NCBI GenBank assembly: GCA_009777335.1
Contig: WRMC01000016.1
Location: 1 to 40,011, forward strand
Direction of reading: 5' to 3'
DNA: 40,011 nt
Source: Treponema sp.
GTDB lineage: Bacteria; Spirochaetota; Spirochaetia; Treponematales; Breznakiellaceae
The position numbers and the translations under genes were made by a program. The notes below the pieces were generated by a model. That model worked only from the letters and a program-made list of their open reading frames with translations, was not told the DNA's origin and did not search any database. Within the stretch, counting starts at the first letter, position 1, and the number at the start of each line of letters is the position of its first letter. Of the stretch, positions 22,381 through 30,025 are shown piece after piece.

Positions 22381-23712
22381 ATGGGTATTGCCAAAGTTTT
22401 AAAGGCCAGGGAGTTTAAGGAAGGGGCCCAAAGTTTTCTTGAGGGAAAGGCCCCCCTGGATGGGGACCTTAACAAGGAAGTGACAAACATCATAGCCGCA
22501 GTCAGGTCCCTGGGGGATCAGGCCCTCTGGCATTACACCAGGGCCTTTGAAAAATCCATACCCCACAATTTTGAAGTACCCCTGGAGGCGGCCCGGGAGG
22601 CCTGGGAAAGGCTCAGCCGGGAAGATCCCGATTTGGCCGGGGCCCTGGATCTGTCAGCCCGGCAGCTTCGCATCTTTGCCCGGCTCCAGAGGGAGCAGTA
22701 TAGGGACTTCGAGGCGGAGCTGAGCCCCGGCATCTTCGCGGGCCAGAGGGTCATCCCCGTAGAGAGGGCGGCCATCTATGCCCCCGGGGGACGCTTTCCC
22801 CTTATCTCTTCGGCCCTCATGGCCCTTATTCCCGCTCTGGAAGCGGGGGTTAAGGACCGCTATCTGGTCTCCCCGCCCCAGGAGGGGGGCCTCCCGGACT
22901 GGAGGATCCTGGCGGCGGCCCACCTGGGTTCGGCCACCCGCATCTTTGCCCTGGGGGGCGCCCAGGCGGTGGCAGCCTTTGCCCTGGGTACCGACGGCAT
23001 CCCCAAAGCGGACCTGATCGCTGGGCCGGGGAACAAGTACGTGGCGGAGGCCAAGCGGATCCTCTTTGGGGAGGTGGGGATAGATCTTTTGGCGGGGCCC
23101 ACGGATGTGCTCATCATCTGGGAGGCCGGGGAGGGCCCCTCTATTGAAGGAGATGCCGCCCTGGCGGCGGCGGACATGATAGCCCAGGCGGAGCATGATC
23201 TGGATGCCCGGGCCCGGGCCCTGGTGCCCGACGAGGCCCATGCCGCTGCCCTGGAAAGGGCCCTGGAAGCGGCCCTGGTCCGGCTTCCCGATCCGGCCAT
23301 AGCCCGGGGCTCCCTGGAGGCCGGGGGGCTTATAATCATCTACGATTCAAAGGAAGAAGCGGCAGAACTGGCCAACCTTATCGCCCCGGAACACCTGGAA
23401 GTCATGACTCCCAGGCCCGGGGAATGGCTAGAGGGGCCCGGGGCCCTTAGGAACTACGGCTCCCTCTTTTTGGGCCGGGCCGCCGCAGAGGTCCTGGGGG
23501 ATTACTCGGCGGGGATAAATCATATCCTCCCCACCTCGGCTTCGGCCCGCTTTACCGGGGGCCTCTCGGTCCGTCAGTTCCTTAAGACCCCCACCACCCT
23601 CCGCTGCGAAGAGGGAGAGGCTTACCAGGGGGCCCTCAGGGCCGCCGAGATCATTGCCCGGGCCGAGGGCCTGGGGGGCCATGCAGCTTCGGCGGCCCTA
23701 CGGAAGGTCTAG
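22381..23712 (+). CDS. hisD: Histidinol dehydrogenase
   Basis: A 443-residue HisD, the last enzyme of the pathway, oxidising histidinol to histidine with two NAD+. Recognisable motifs are PVERAAIYAPGGRFPLISS, GGAQAVAAFALGT, IAGPGNKYVAEAKR, MIAQAEHDLDARA (zinc and catalytic residues), LIAPEHLEV, and SAGINHILPTSASARFTGG near the end. AAAGGAG precedes ATG 22381 and only 25 bases separate it from the hemerythrin gene, so it belongs to the same transcript. Its stop codon shares CTAG (23709-23712) with the converging esterase gene. Confidence 0.96.
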   Translation: MGIAKVLKAREFKEGAQSFLEGKAPLDGDLNKEVTNIIAAVRSLGDQALWHYTRAFEKSIPHNFEVPLEAAREAWERLSREDPDLAGALDLSARQLRIFARLQREQYRDFEAELSPGIFAGQRVIPVERAAIYAPGGRFPLISSALMALIPALEAGVKDRYLVSPPQEGGLPDWRILAAAHLGSATRIFALGGAQAVAAFALGTDGIPKADLIAGPGNKYVAEAKRILFGEVGIDLLAGPTDVLIIWEAGEGPSIEGDAALAAADMIAQAEHDLDARARALVPDEAHAAALERALEAALVRLPDPAIARGSLEAGGLIIIYDSKEEAAELANLIAPEHLEVMTPRPGEWLEGPGALRNYGSLFLGRAAAEVLGDYSAGINHILPTSASARFTGGLSVRQFLKTPTTLRCEEGEAYQGALRAAEIIARAEGLGGHAASAALRKV

Positions 23713-24605
23713 TAGGGGTTGCCGTCGGCCTTGGCTTTTTTTAAGCCGAAAAAGCTTATGGCCTTTTCTATGGTGATGTCCCAGAAGCGCCATTCGTGGG
23801 CATAGCCTTCGATTTCCTCAAAGAGTACATCGGCCTTTAATGCGGCCGCATGCTCCTTAAACTTGACGTAGTTTCCGTAGAGGTTATCTTTGGTCCCTAT
23901 GGCGCAGTACATCTTGATCAGCTTCTTTGCCTTTACCGCCTCTTCGAAGCGGTCGAAGGTATTCTCCTGGGAGGCCAAAAAATCCCCCACCGTGGGGTAC
24001 TTGGCTATGGCATTGAGCTGCCGGGGAGCTATATTTATGGCCGCCGCGGCCTCCTCAAATTTTAATTCCCCCGATAAGACTTTACGTTGAAACTCTACCC
24101 CATTAGTTTTGGCATGGGGCTTTAGGAAGTCGTAGTTCCGGCCCGAACTGGAAAGGACCGCCGAGGCGATAAACTTGTCCGGGTGCTGGAGGGCCAGGGT
24201 AAGGGCCCCGCGGCCTCCCATGGAGAGGCCCGCCACGTAGTTATCTTCCCGTTTGGCCGAGGCGGGAAACCAGTTGTAAACCAGGGGCATGAGCTCTTCG
24301 GTAAGGTAGTCCCACATGTGGTAACCGGTCCCAAAGTTCGGCCAGTTTGAATAGTCGCTGTTCATGGCCGAGGGCATGACGATGATGATGTCATTCTCGC
24401 AGGCGTAGAGCTCTATGTTGCTCTTGCGGATCCAGTCCGAATAATCCCCGTAAGTGCCGTGGAGGAGCCATATGACGGGGTACTTTTTCCCGCTCCCGTA
24501 AAAGTCCTTGGGAGTAATCCCCCGGGGCTTATCGGGAAGGATGATCCCCACGCAGTGGTTGTTCCCCAAATACTGACTTTCAAAATTAAATTCAACTAAT
24601 GCCAT
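23709..24605 (-). CDS. Alpha/beta-hydrolase esterase (tributyrin/feruloyl esterase type)
   Basis: A 298-residue cytoplasmic esterase-family protein without signal peptide. The fold markers are VIWLLHGTYGDYSDWIR (oxyanion region), the nucleophile elbow AGLSMGGRGALTLALQH with the catalytic Ser, and a late His in EGYAHEWRFWD. The family (EstA/esterase D-like, PF00756) hydrolyses small acyl or carbohydrate esters and includes S-formylglutathione hydrolases. A strong AAAGGAGGAG lies before ATG 24605. It is the last gene of a minus-strand run after the MBL hydrolase and QueD-like protein. Substrate unknown. Confidence 0.88.
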   Translation of the reverse strand: MALVEFNFESQYLGNNHCVGIILPDKPRGITPKDFYGSGKKYPVIWLLHGTYGDYSDWIRKSNIELYACENDIIIVMPSAMNSDYSNWPNFGTGYHMWDYLTEELMPLVYNWFPASAKREDNYVAGLSMGGRGALTLALQHPDKFIASAVLSSSGRNYDFLKPHAKTNGVEFQRKVLSGELKFEEAAAAINIAPRQLNAIAKYPTVGDFLASQENTFDRFEEAVKAKKLIKMYCAIGTKDNLYGNYVKFKEHAAALKADVLFEEIEGYAHEWRFWDITIEKAISFFGLKKAKADGNPY

Positions 24606-24630
24606 AAACTCCTCCTTTTATCACGAAACA

Positions 24631-25422
24631 TTACCCCTTAAGGGTCCTTTCACTGAACACGATAGATACATCCCCTTCGGTATAAACGAAGGGCTTGAGG
24701 GCGCTCATCCTCTCGTAGGGCTTGGCCTCGGCCAGGTTGGCATTTTTGGCCACGGCGATGTAGGCTTCGAAGAGATCTTTTGGAAACTTTTCCTTGTTGT
24801 GGGCGGTGTAGAAGGCATCAAAGTCCAGTTCATAGACCCGCTTGAGCATGGCGATGTATTCCCTTAAGGGGAGGGTCTCTTCCAGGAAGAGCCAGCAGTG
24901 GCCGTTGGCTGAGTCGGAGTCCAGGAGGACCTTTTTTTCGAGGATCAAAAGGCCCACCGACCCGGCCGTGTGGCCCGCCATATTTATGACCTTTACCTTA
25001 AGGCCCCCCAGGTCAAAGACCTTGTCATACTCCAGGGGGCTTAGGTCCGCCGCTCCGCTGGCCACCCAGGTTCCGTGGTTCTGATCCAGCTCCAGCCCCT
25101 TCTGCTTCAGGTTTTGCAAGATCCCAAGCCTCGTGTCCGCCGAGGTATGCTGCCGGTAGAGGTCATAATCCCCCTTATGCAGGTAGACCTTTTCAAACTG
25201 GTAGGCCCCGTTGGCATGATCGATATGGGCATGCCCCAGGACCACCGTCAGGGGGAGCTTGGTAATCTTCCGCACCGCCCCTTCTATGTCCCCGATTCCA
25301 AAGCCCGTATCAAAGAGGAGGGCCTCTTTTTTTCCAACGATAAGATAAAAGTAGACATCCAGAGGATCTGAAAAGCGGTAGAGCCAGGGGTAGAGTTTGT
25401 CTACCTTATAGGTAATGGCCAT
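24631..25422 (-). CDS. MBL-fold metallo-hydrolase
   Basis: A 263-residue metallo-beta-lactamase-fold hydrolase. ATG 25422 is chosen (AAAGGAGA four bases upstream); the longer frame to 25458 overlaps the previous gene. Metal ligands are HAHIDH (residues 64-69), the His in NMAGHTAGSVG, and the Asp/His in LDSDSANGHCW, followed by a late His in FYTAHNKEKF. These bind two zinc or iron ions. Family members hydrolyse thioesters, lactones or phosphodiesters. It sits ten bases after the QueD-like gene and shortly before the esterase, so the three are probably one transcript. Specific substrate not predictable. Confidence 0.88.
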   Translation of the reverse strand: MAITYKVDKLYPWLYRFSDPLDVYFYLIVGKKEALLFDTGFGIGDIEGAVRKITKLPLTVVLGHAHIDHANGAYQFEKVYLHKGDYDLYRQHTSADTRLGILQNLKQKGLELDQNHGTWVASGAADLSPLEYDKVFDLGGLKVKVINMAGHTAGSVGLLILEKKVLLDSDSANGHCWLFLEETLPLREYIAMLKRVYELDFDAFYTAHNKEKFPKDLFEAYIAVAKNANLAEAKPYERMSALKPFVYTEGDVSIVFSERTLKG

Positions 25423-25432
25423 TGAATCTCCT

Positions 25433-25927
25433 TTACTTAAATTCTTTAGAGGCCGCATTCATGCTGGAAGACCGGTAGGTGATCTTCTTGATGGGCATCT
25501 TGTCTTTGAGAAGCTCGTAGAAAAGCTCGCAGAGGTTTTCGCAGGTGGAAACTTTTTTGGTCACCACGATCCGGTACTCCGGGTAGGACCAGGCCAGGGG
25601 ATGATCGATCTTTTTGAGGGGGACACAGTGTTCAGGGTCGTTAATGATCTTGTGCTCCTTATACACTGCCAGGACTGCCTCCAGGAGGGGGTCCCCTTCC
25701 TGAAAGAGGGTGGCATGATGAAAGTGATCACAGACCTCCCAGGCCTTCTTAAAGCCGTCTTTGCAGGCATGGGCGAAGCCAGTCACCGGATCGACCACAT
25801 CTTCCAATTCGAGGGTTAAGAGCCCCGAATGTCCGTGGAGGTGTTTGGCCTCTCTGTTCCAGTTCATAAAACGATGGGCATACTGAAAATCCAGATTCAC
25901 TATGGATGTGTACTTGTTGTCTGCCAT
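25433..25927 (-). CDS. 6-pyruvoyltetrahydropterin synthase / QueD family protein
   Basis: A 164-residue protein of the T-fold PTPS/QueD family. Zinc ligands are visible as His18 (QYAHRF) and His31/His33 (HLHGHSG), and the later CENLCELFYELL matches the usual P-T-x-E-N-L helix. In true QueD a catalytic cysteine lies four residues before the HGH histidine; here that position is alanine (REAKHLHGH), so the canonical reaction is in doubt. It may perform a variant pterin or deazapurine step or have lost that activity. AAAGGAG precedes ATG 25927 and a near-consensus promoter lies about 50 bp upstream. Confidence 0.82.
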   Translation of the reverse strand: MADNKYTSIVNLDFQYAHRFMNWNREAKHLHGHSGLLTLELEDVVDPVTGFAHACKDGFKKAWEVCDHFHHATLFQEGDPLLEAVLAVYKEHKIINDPEHCVPLKKIDHPLAWSYPEYRIVVTKKVSTCENLCELFYELLKDKMPIKKITYRSSSMNAASKEFK

Positions 25928-25973
25928 ATTAAACTCCTTTTTTTTTATGTTCCGGCCATTGCCGCTTAGCTTA

Positions 25974-26001
25974 ATTTTAACATCCTTTTTTTTGCTGTCA
26001 A
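25974..26001 (-). promoter_or_regulatory. Promoter of the QueD-like / MBL / esterase operon
   Basis: On the minus strand TTGACA (26001-25996), a perfect -35, 16 bp, TAAAAT (25979-25974). It overlaps the last codons of larC2, so the downstream genes can be transcribed separately from the lar genes. Unlike other promoters in the window it leaves a 5' leader of about 40 nt containing AAAGGAG. Confidence 0.65.
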
Positions 26002-26459
26002 CAAGAGGGGCTTTTTCCCTGGGCTTCCAAAAAGGCCCAGATCCGGCGCTCCGCCTCCCTGTAGCTTATTCCCTGCCGGCGGGCCAGGGCCTCCAGATCC
26101 TCGTACTCCAGCTTTGCCTTTTCCAGCCCGTAGCCTGAGCCGATTTTTAGCTTTATCGTACCCAGGGGGCTCTCGATCTCTTCGATCCGGCGATCCAGGA
26201 TATAACGTTTCTGGAGGCTCAGGCGGACCCCAAAGCTGCTGGTATGCTTGAGGATGAGGGCCGCAAATTCATCGGCCCTTTGGGGGCTGCAGAGGCAGGA
26301 GAGCATGGTGCCCGGCCTGTCCTTCTTCATGTCCAGGGGGATGCAGTAGACATCCAGGGCCCCCTCTTCCATGAGGGTCCGGCAGGCCTGGCCTAGCTCT
26401 TCCCCGGTCATGTCGTCGATGTTACAGGAGAGTTCAGCCACCTCGTCATTTGGGCCCAT
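25998..26459 (-). CDS. larC2: LarC C-terminal part (LarC2), in a different frame from LarC1
   Basis: This 153-codon segment encodes the C-terminal domain of the nickel-inserting protein LarC: ELSCNIDDMTGEELGQACRT, ALDVYCIPLDMKKDRPGTML, then EIESPLGTIKLKIGSGYG and the KLEYEDLEALARRQGISYRE end. It lies one base out of frame with larC1 and overlaps it by 14 nt. It may be made by a +1 ribosomal frameshift from larC1 or by new initiation at ATG 26459, which has AGGGGG six bases upstream. LarC adds nickel to the pincer nucleotide cofactor. Sequence homology beyond the overlap is continuous, so this is not a decayed gene. Confidence 0.88.
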   Translation of the reverse strand: MGPNDEVAELSCNIDDMTGEELGQACRTLMEEGALDVYCIPLDMKKDRPGTMLSCLCSPQRADEFAALILKHTSSFGVRLSLQKRYILDRRIEEIESPLGTIKLKIGSGYGLEKAKLEYEDLEALARRQGISYREAERRIWAFLEAQGKSPSC

Positions 26460-27381
26460 AGCGGTCCCCCTCTCCCTCTCCGAGGAAGGCCCTGAGGCAG
26501 TTGGCGGCCTCAAAGTCCTTTTTCCCCATCCCGTAGCCTATGGCCCCGGTCTTCATGACCGGCATGGGGCCGAAGTCATGGACAAAGTACTTGAGGAGGG
26601 CCGCCCCAGTGGGGGTGCAGAGTTCGGCCCTAAAGCGGCCCCCGTGGCAGGGGACCCCCCTAAGGATGTAGGCCGTGGCGGGGGCCGGGACCGGGAGGAT
26701 CCCGTGGGAGCAGCGGACAAAGCCGCTCCCCACATGGACCGGGGAGGCAAAGACCCGGTCGGGGGCCAGTTCGTCCATCAGGAGGCAGGACCCCACTATG
26801 TCGGCGATGGCGTCCAGGTTTCCCACCTCATGAAAGTGGACTTCCCCCAGGGGCCTGCCGTGGGCCTTGGCTTCCGCTTCGGCGATGAGCTGGTAGACCC
26901 CCATGACATGGGCTTTCACCCGGTCGGGGATGGCCAGGCTGTCTACGATCTCCTTAATGCCCCCGAGGTCCCTATCATGGCTGTGCTCATGGTCGTGGTC
27001 GTGGCTATGCCCATGGTCGTGGTCATGGCTGTGTGCGTGGTCGTGGTTGTGTTCGTGGTCGTGGCTATGCCCATGGTCGTGGCTATGCCCGTGGTCGTGG
27101 TCGTGACTGTGCCCATGCTCGTGCCCATGATCCTCCTCCTCCCGGGTGATGTCCACGTCCTCGCTGGTCTCCTCCAGGCCCTCTTCCCCTATCAGGACCC
27201 TCATCTGGGTCCCCATGATGCCGCATTTCTCCGCCGGCACCGCAGAGATCCGGACCCCCGGAATCCCTAAAGAAGCCAGTCTCTTTAAGAAGCCCTCTTT
27301 GTCGGGGTGGAGCTCCCAAAGGGCCGCCATAAACATGTCCCCCGCGGCTCCCATATTGCATTCCAGGTACAGGATCTTCAT
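26446..27381 (-). CDS. larC1: LarC N-terminal part (LarC1) with a long His-rich loop
   Basis: A 311-residue protein beginning MKILYLECNMGAAGDMFMAA, the standard LarC start. Later motifs are EVHFHEVGNLDAIADIVGSC, FASPVHVGSGFVRCSHGILP, VPAPATAYIL and CTPTGAALLKYF. Residues 85-136 are almost only His, Asp, Gly, Glu and Ser, a probable nickel-binding or storage loop as found in some LarC proteins. The frame ends at a TGA followed by C (stop 26448-26446), while the rest of LarC continues one base out of frame. The LarC family uses Mn-CTP to insert nickel into the pincer nucleotide used by lactate racemase and relatives. Starts four bases inside the end of larB. Confidence 0.92.
   Translation of the reverse strand: MKILYLECNMGAAGDMFMAALWELHPDKEGFLKRLASLGIPGVRISAVPAEKCGIMGTQMRVLIGEEGLEETSEDVDITREEEDHGHEHGHSHDHDHGHSHDHGHSHDHEHNHDHAHSHDHDHGHSHDHDHEHSHDRDLGGIKEIVDSLAIPDRVKAHVMGVYQLIAEAEAKAHGRPLGEVHFHEVGNLDAIADIVGSCLLMDELAPDRVFASPVHVGSGFVRCSHGILPVPAPATAYILRGVPCHGGRFRAELCTPTGAALLKYFVHDFGPMPVMKTGAIGYGMGKKDFEAANCLRAFLGEGEGDRYGPK
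26974..27129 (-). repeat. Tandem-like coding repeat for the His/Asp-rich loop of LarC1
   Basis: About 156 bp built from near-repeats of CAT/CAC, GAC and GGC codons (HGHSHDHDHGHSHDH pattern). It is in frame within larC1, so the variation in length would change the number of metal-binding histidines without breaking the gene. It is not a CRISPR or intergenic repeat. Confidence 0.85.
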
Positions 27382-28154
27382 ACAGCAATTCCTTCCATGA
27401 GATTTATCCGGCTGGCTAAAAAGCCGGCCCCAAAGCCGTTGTCTATGTTCACCACCCCCACTCCGGCGGCGCAGGAGTTAAGCATGGTCAGGAGGGCCGA
27501 GAGGCCCCCAAGGTTGGCCCCATAGCCTATGCTGGTGGGGACCGCCACGATGGGGCAGCTCACCAGACCCCCCACCACGCTGGCCAGGGCTCCTTCCATC
27601 CCCGCCACGACAATGACGCAGCGGGCGCTGTTAAGAAGATCAAGCTGAGAGAGGATGCGGTGGAGCCCCGCCACCCCCACGTCATAGAGGCGGGTCACCT
27701 TAGAGCCCAGGACCTCGGCGGTCACCGCCGCCTCTTCGCTCACCGGAAGGTCACTGGTCCCCGCGGCGGTGACAATGATGCTCCCCCGGCCGGGGCGGCT
27801 TTCTTCCGGGTAGGCAACCCCCAGCCGGGGAGCCTTATGATAGACCAGGGGGATGCCCCGGCCGCTCACATAGTCCGCGGTCTCTTGGGCGATCCGGGTA
27901 ACCAGAACATTCCGGCTCCCGTTGGCTGCCATGTCCCCCAGGATTCCGGCGATCTGCTCCTGGGTCTTCCCCTGGCCGAAGATCACTTCCCCTATGCCCT
28001 GCCGGATAGAGCGGTGGTAGTCTATCATGGCGTAGCCCAGATTGGTAAAGGGCTCTTTCCGCAGCTGCCCTGCCGCTTCTTCGGGGCTCACTTCCCCCCT
28101 TCCTACCTTATGCAGGAGGTCCAGGATATCTTCTTTTTCGGTGATGGTGCCCAT
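27378..28154 (-). CDS. larB: Nickel-pincer cofactor synthesis protein LarB
   Basis: A 258-residue protein with the LarB layout: a helical N-terminus (DLLHKVGRGEVSPEEAAGQL), VIFGQGKTQEQIAGIL, then a PurE-like domain with GSIIVTAAGTSDLPVSEEAA, LYDVGVAGLHRILSQ, VIVVAGMEGALASVVGGL and VAVPTSIGYGANLGGLSALL. LarB carboxylates and hydrolyses nicotinic acid adenine dinucleotide, the first step toward the Ni-pincer cofactor; LarE then adds sulphur and LarC nickel. LarE and the racemase LarA are not in this window. AAAGGGAG lies eight bases before ATG 28154. It follows the ABC importer genes and overlaps larC1 by four bases. Confidence 0.94.
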   Translation of the reverse strand: MGTITEKEDILDLLHKVGRGEVSPEEAAGQLRKEPFTNLGYAMIDYHRSIRQGIGEVIFGQGKTQEQIAGILGDMAANGSRNVLVTRIAQETADYVSGRGIPLVYHKAPRLGVAYPEESRPGRGSIIVTAAGTSDLPVSEEAAVTAEVLGSKVTRLYDVGVAGLHRILSQLDLLNSARCVIVVAGMEGALASVVGGLVSCPIVAVPTSIGYGANLGGLSALLTMLNSCAAGVGVVNIDNGFGAGFLASRINLMEGIAV

Positions 28155-28181
28155 CTATGGTACTCCCTTTGTGCCGCTGGA

Positions 28182-28931
28182 TTAGTTAATCAATATTATT
28201 TTTCTGCCCCGTACTTCGGTGATCTCGGCCCTGATGCCGTAGACCTGATAGAGGGTCTCTTCGGTCAGGACCGACTCATCCCCAAAGCTATAGACCTGGC
28301 CCTTCTTTAAAAACAAAAACTTGTCGCAGAACCGCAGGGCCAGGCTCAGATCGTGGATCACGATGAGGACCGCAATGTTCTTCTGCCGGGCCAGATCTTT
28401 AATCAGGGCCAGCATCTCGTACTGGTTTTTTGGATCCAGGTTGCTGGTCGGCTCATCCAAAAGGAGGAGCTTCGGTTCCTGAACCAGGGCCCGGGCCAGC
28501 ATGACCTTCTGCAGCTCCCCCCCGGAGAGCTCATCTGTATAGCGGAGGGTAAAGGGCTCCAGGCCCATCTGGGCTATCATGGCCCGGCAGATATCCAGGT
28601 CTTCGGTAGAGAGGGTCCACTTAAAGTAGGGCTTGCGGCCCAAAAGGACCGTGTCAAAGACGGTCATCTGGCTTATCTCGTTCTTTTGGGCCACGTAGGA
28701 GATCCGCCGGGCCGATTCCAGGCGGCTCATCTTAAGTACATCCTGGCCCTCTATAAGGACCTCCCCGGTCTTGGGGGGGAGGATCCGGTTTAGGCAGGTT
28801 ATAAGGGTGCTCTTCCCGGCCCCGTTATTTCCCAGGATGCCCACACATTCCCCCTCCAGGGCCTGGAAGCTCACATCCCGGACCACCTCGTTCTTGGGGT
28901 AAGAAAAGGAAATGTTTTTTACTTCTATCAT
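28182..28931 (-). CDS. ABC transporter ATPase, iron-chelate/cobalamin/metal type (FecE-like)
   Basis: A 249-residue ATPase. Walker A is GILGNNGAGKSTLITCLNR, Q-loop RISYVAQKNEIS, signature LSGGELQKVMLARA, Walker B LLLLDEPTSNLD and the switch His in LIVIHDLSLAL. These match the FecE/BtuD/FhuC group of importers. It lies ten bases after the permease gene and before larB on the same strand. The likely substrate is a metal chelate. Because the next genes make a nickel cofactor, nickel is a reasonable candidate, but the ATPase itself does not show specificity. Confidence 0.93.
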   Translation of the reverse strand: MIEVKNISFSYPKNEVVRDVSFQALEGECVGILGNNGAGKSTLITCLNRILPPKTGEVLIEGQDVLKMSRLESARRISYVAQKNEISQMTVFDTVLLGRKPYFKWTLSTEDLDICRAMIAQMGLEPFTLRYTDELSGGELQKVMLARALVQEPKLLLLDEPTSNLDPKNQYEMLALIKDLARQKNIAVLIVIHDLSLALRFCDKFLFLKKGQVYSFGDESVLTEETLYQVYGIRAEITEVRGRKIILIN

Positions 28932-28941
28932 GGGCGGGACC

Positions 28942-30012
28942 TCACCGGATATTCCCCTTTTTGATGATCATGTACAGAAAGAGGGGGGCCCCCAGGAAGG
29001 AGGTCAGGGCTCCTATGGGCAGCACCGCCGGGGGAAAGAGGATCCGGGAACATATATCCGAGAGCAGCATGACCAGGGCTCCCATGAGGGCCGAGGCGGG
29101 GATCAGAAAACGGTAGTCGTTCCCCGTAAAGCGCCGGACTATGTGGGGGGCGATAAGGCCTATGAAGTTGATGGTCCCCACAAAGGCTATGGCGGTGGCC
29201 GAAACCAGGGTGGCAATGATCATCCCCGCCAGGATGAGGAGGTTTACGTTGACCCCCAGGCTCTTGGCGGTGCTGGTGCCGCTTTCCATGGCATTATAGT
29301 TCCAGCGGTTGTACATAAAATAGAAGAAGGCCGCAACAGAAACCCCCAGGATGAGGAGGATCTCACTCCATCCGGCCCTGCCCAGGTTGCCGAAGGTCCA
29401 GTAGACCACCGAGGCAATCCGTACATCATCGCTGAAGTACTGGATCAGGGCCGTAGCTCCGGTGAACATGGCGCTGATGGCCACCCCCGCCAGGATCATC
29501 ACCGAGGGGGTCACCCCTATGACCCGGGCCAGAAGGAGGATCAGGATGGTGGTTGAGATCCCCCCGATAAAGGCGAAGAGGACCACCGAATAGGGGTTGG
29601 TAAAGGTGACGGGGTTGGCCGCCGCATAGGCCACTTGGGCCCCCCCCTGGAAGTAGATAATCGACACGGCGGCCCCAAAGGTGGCCCCTTGGGTGATCCC
29701 CAGGGTGGAGGCCGAGGCCAGGGGGTTTCGAAGCAGGTTCTGCATGATGCAGCCCGCCATGGCGAGGGCCATGCCCACGGTGATAGCCGTGGCGATCCGG
29801 GGCATGCGGATGTTCCAGATGATGGTCCGGCTGGATTGGAGCCCCCGCCCAAAGAGGGCCCGGACTATCTCGGCGGGACCTATCCCCGAAGAGCCCACCG
29901 AGAGGGAGACCACCACCCCCCCAAAGAGGCAGGCGGCGATGATAAAAAGGGCCATCCATTTCTTCCAAATGTAATGGCCGTAGTCCCCATGGACCCCTTC
30001 GGGCAGTTTCAT
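28942..30012 (-). CDS. ABC transporter permease, FecCD family
   Basis: A 356-residue permease with about nine or ten membrane helices, starting ATG 30012 (a TTG at 30018 is the alternative). The FecCD signature is clear: TIIWNIRMPRIATAITVGMA, AMAGCIMQNLLRNPLASAST, LGITQGATFGAAVSII, AFVGTINFIGLIAPHIVRRF and the last LFPPAVLPIGALTSFLGAPL. Such permeases move iron-siderophores, haem, cobalamin or nickel chelates across the inner membrane. It is placed between its binding protein and ATPase in the order typical of these importers. Confidence 0.94.
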   Translation of the reverse strand: MKLPEGVHGDYGHYIWKKWMALFIIAACLFGGVVVSLSVGSSGIGPAEIVRALFGRGLQSSRTIIWNIRMPRIATAITVGMALAMAGCIMQNLLRNPLASASTLGITQGATFGAAVSIIYFQGGAQVAYAAANPVTFTNPYSVVLFAFIGGISTTILILLLARVIGVTPSVMILAGVAISAMFTGATALIQYFSDDVRIASVVYWTFGNLGRAGWSEILLILGVSVAAFFYFMYNRWNYNAMESGTSTAKSLGVNVNLLILAGMIIATLVSATAIAFVGTINFIGLIAPHIVRRFTGNDYRFLIPASALMGALVMLLSDICSRILFPPAVLPIGALTSFLGAPLFLYMIIKKGNIR

Positions 30013-30025
30013 CGGCAAGAGGTTC

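Noticed and set aside
26446-26459. LarC frame break as evidence for a pseudogene
   Set aside because: Both halves are fully conserved, no other lesion exists, and a frame change in LarC is known elsewhere.
26974-27129. Possible CRISPR or minisatellite array
   Set aside because: There are no unique spacers, and the repeat is in frame within larC1, encoding a known kind of metal-binding loop.
26371-27270. Plus-strand frame with Val/Met/Ala-rich repeats opposite larC
   Set aside because: The repeat is the complement of the His-rich loop; the hydrophobic look is an effect of reading CAT/GAC codons backwards.
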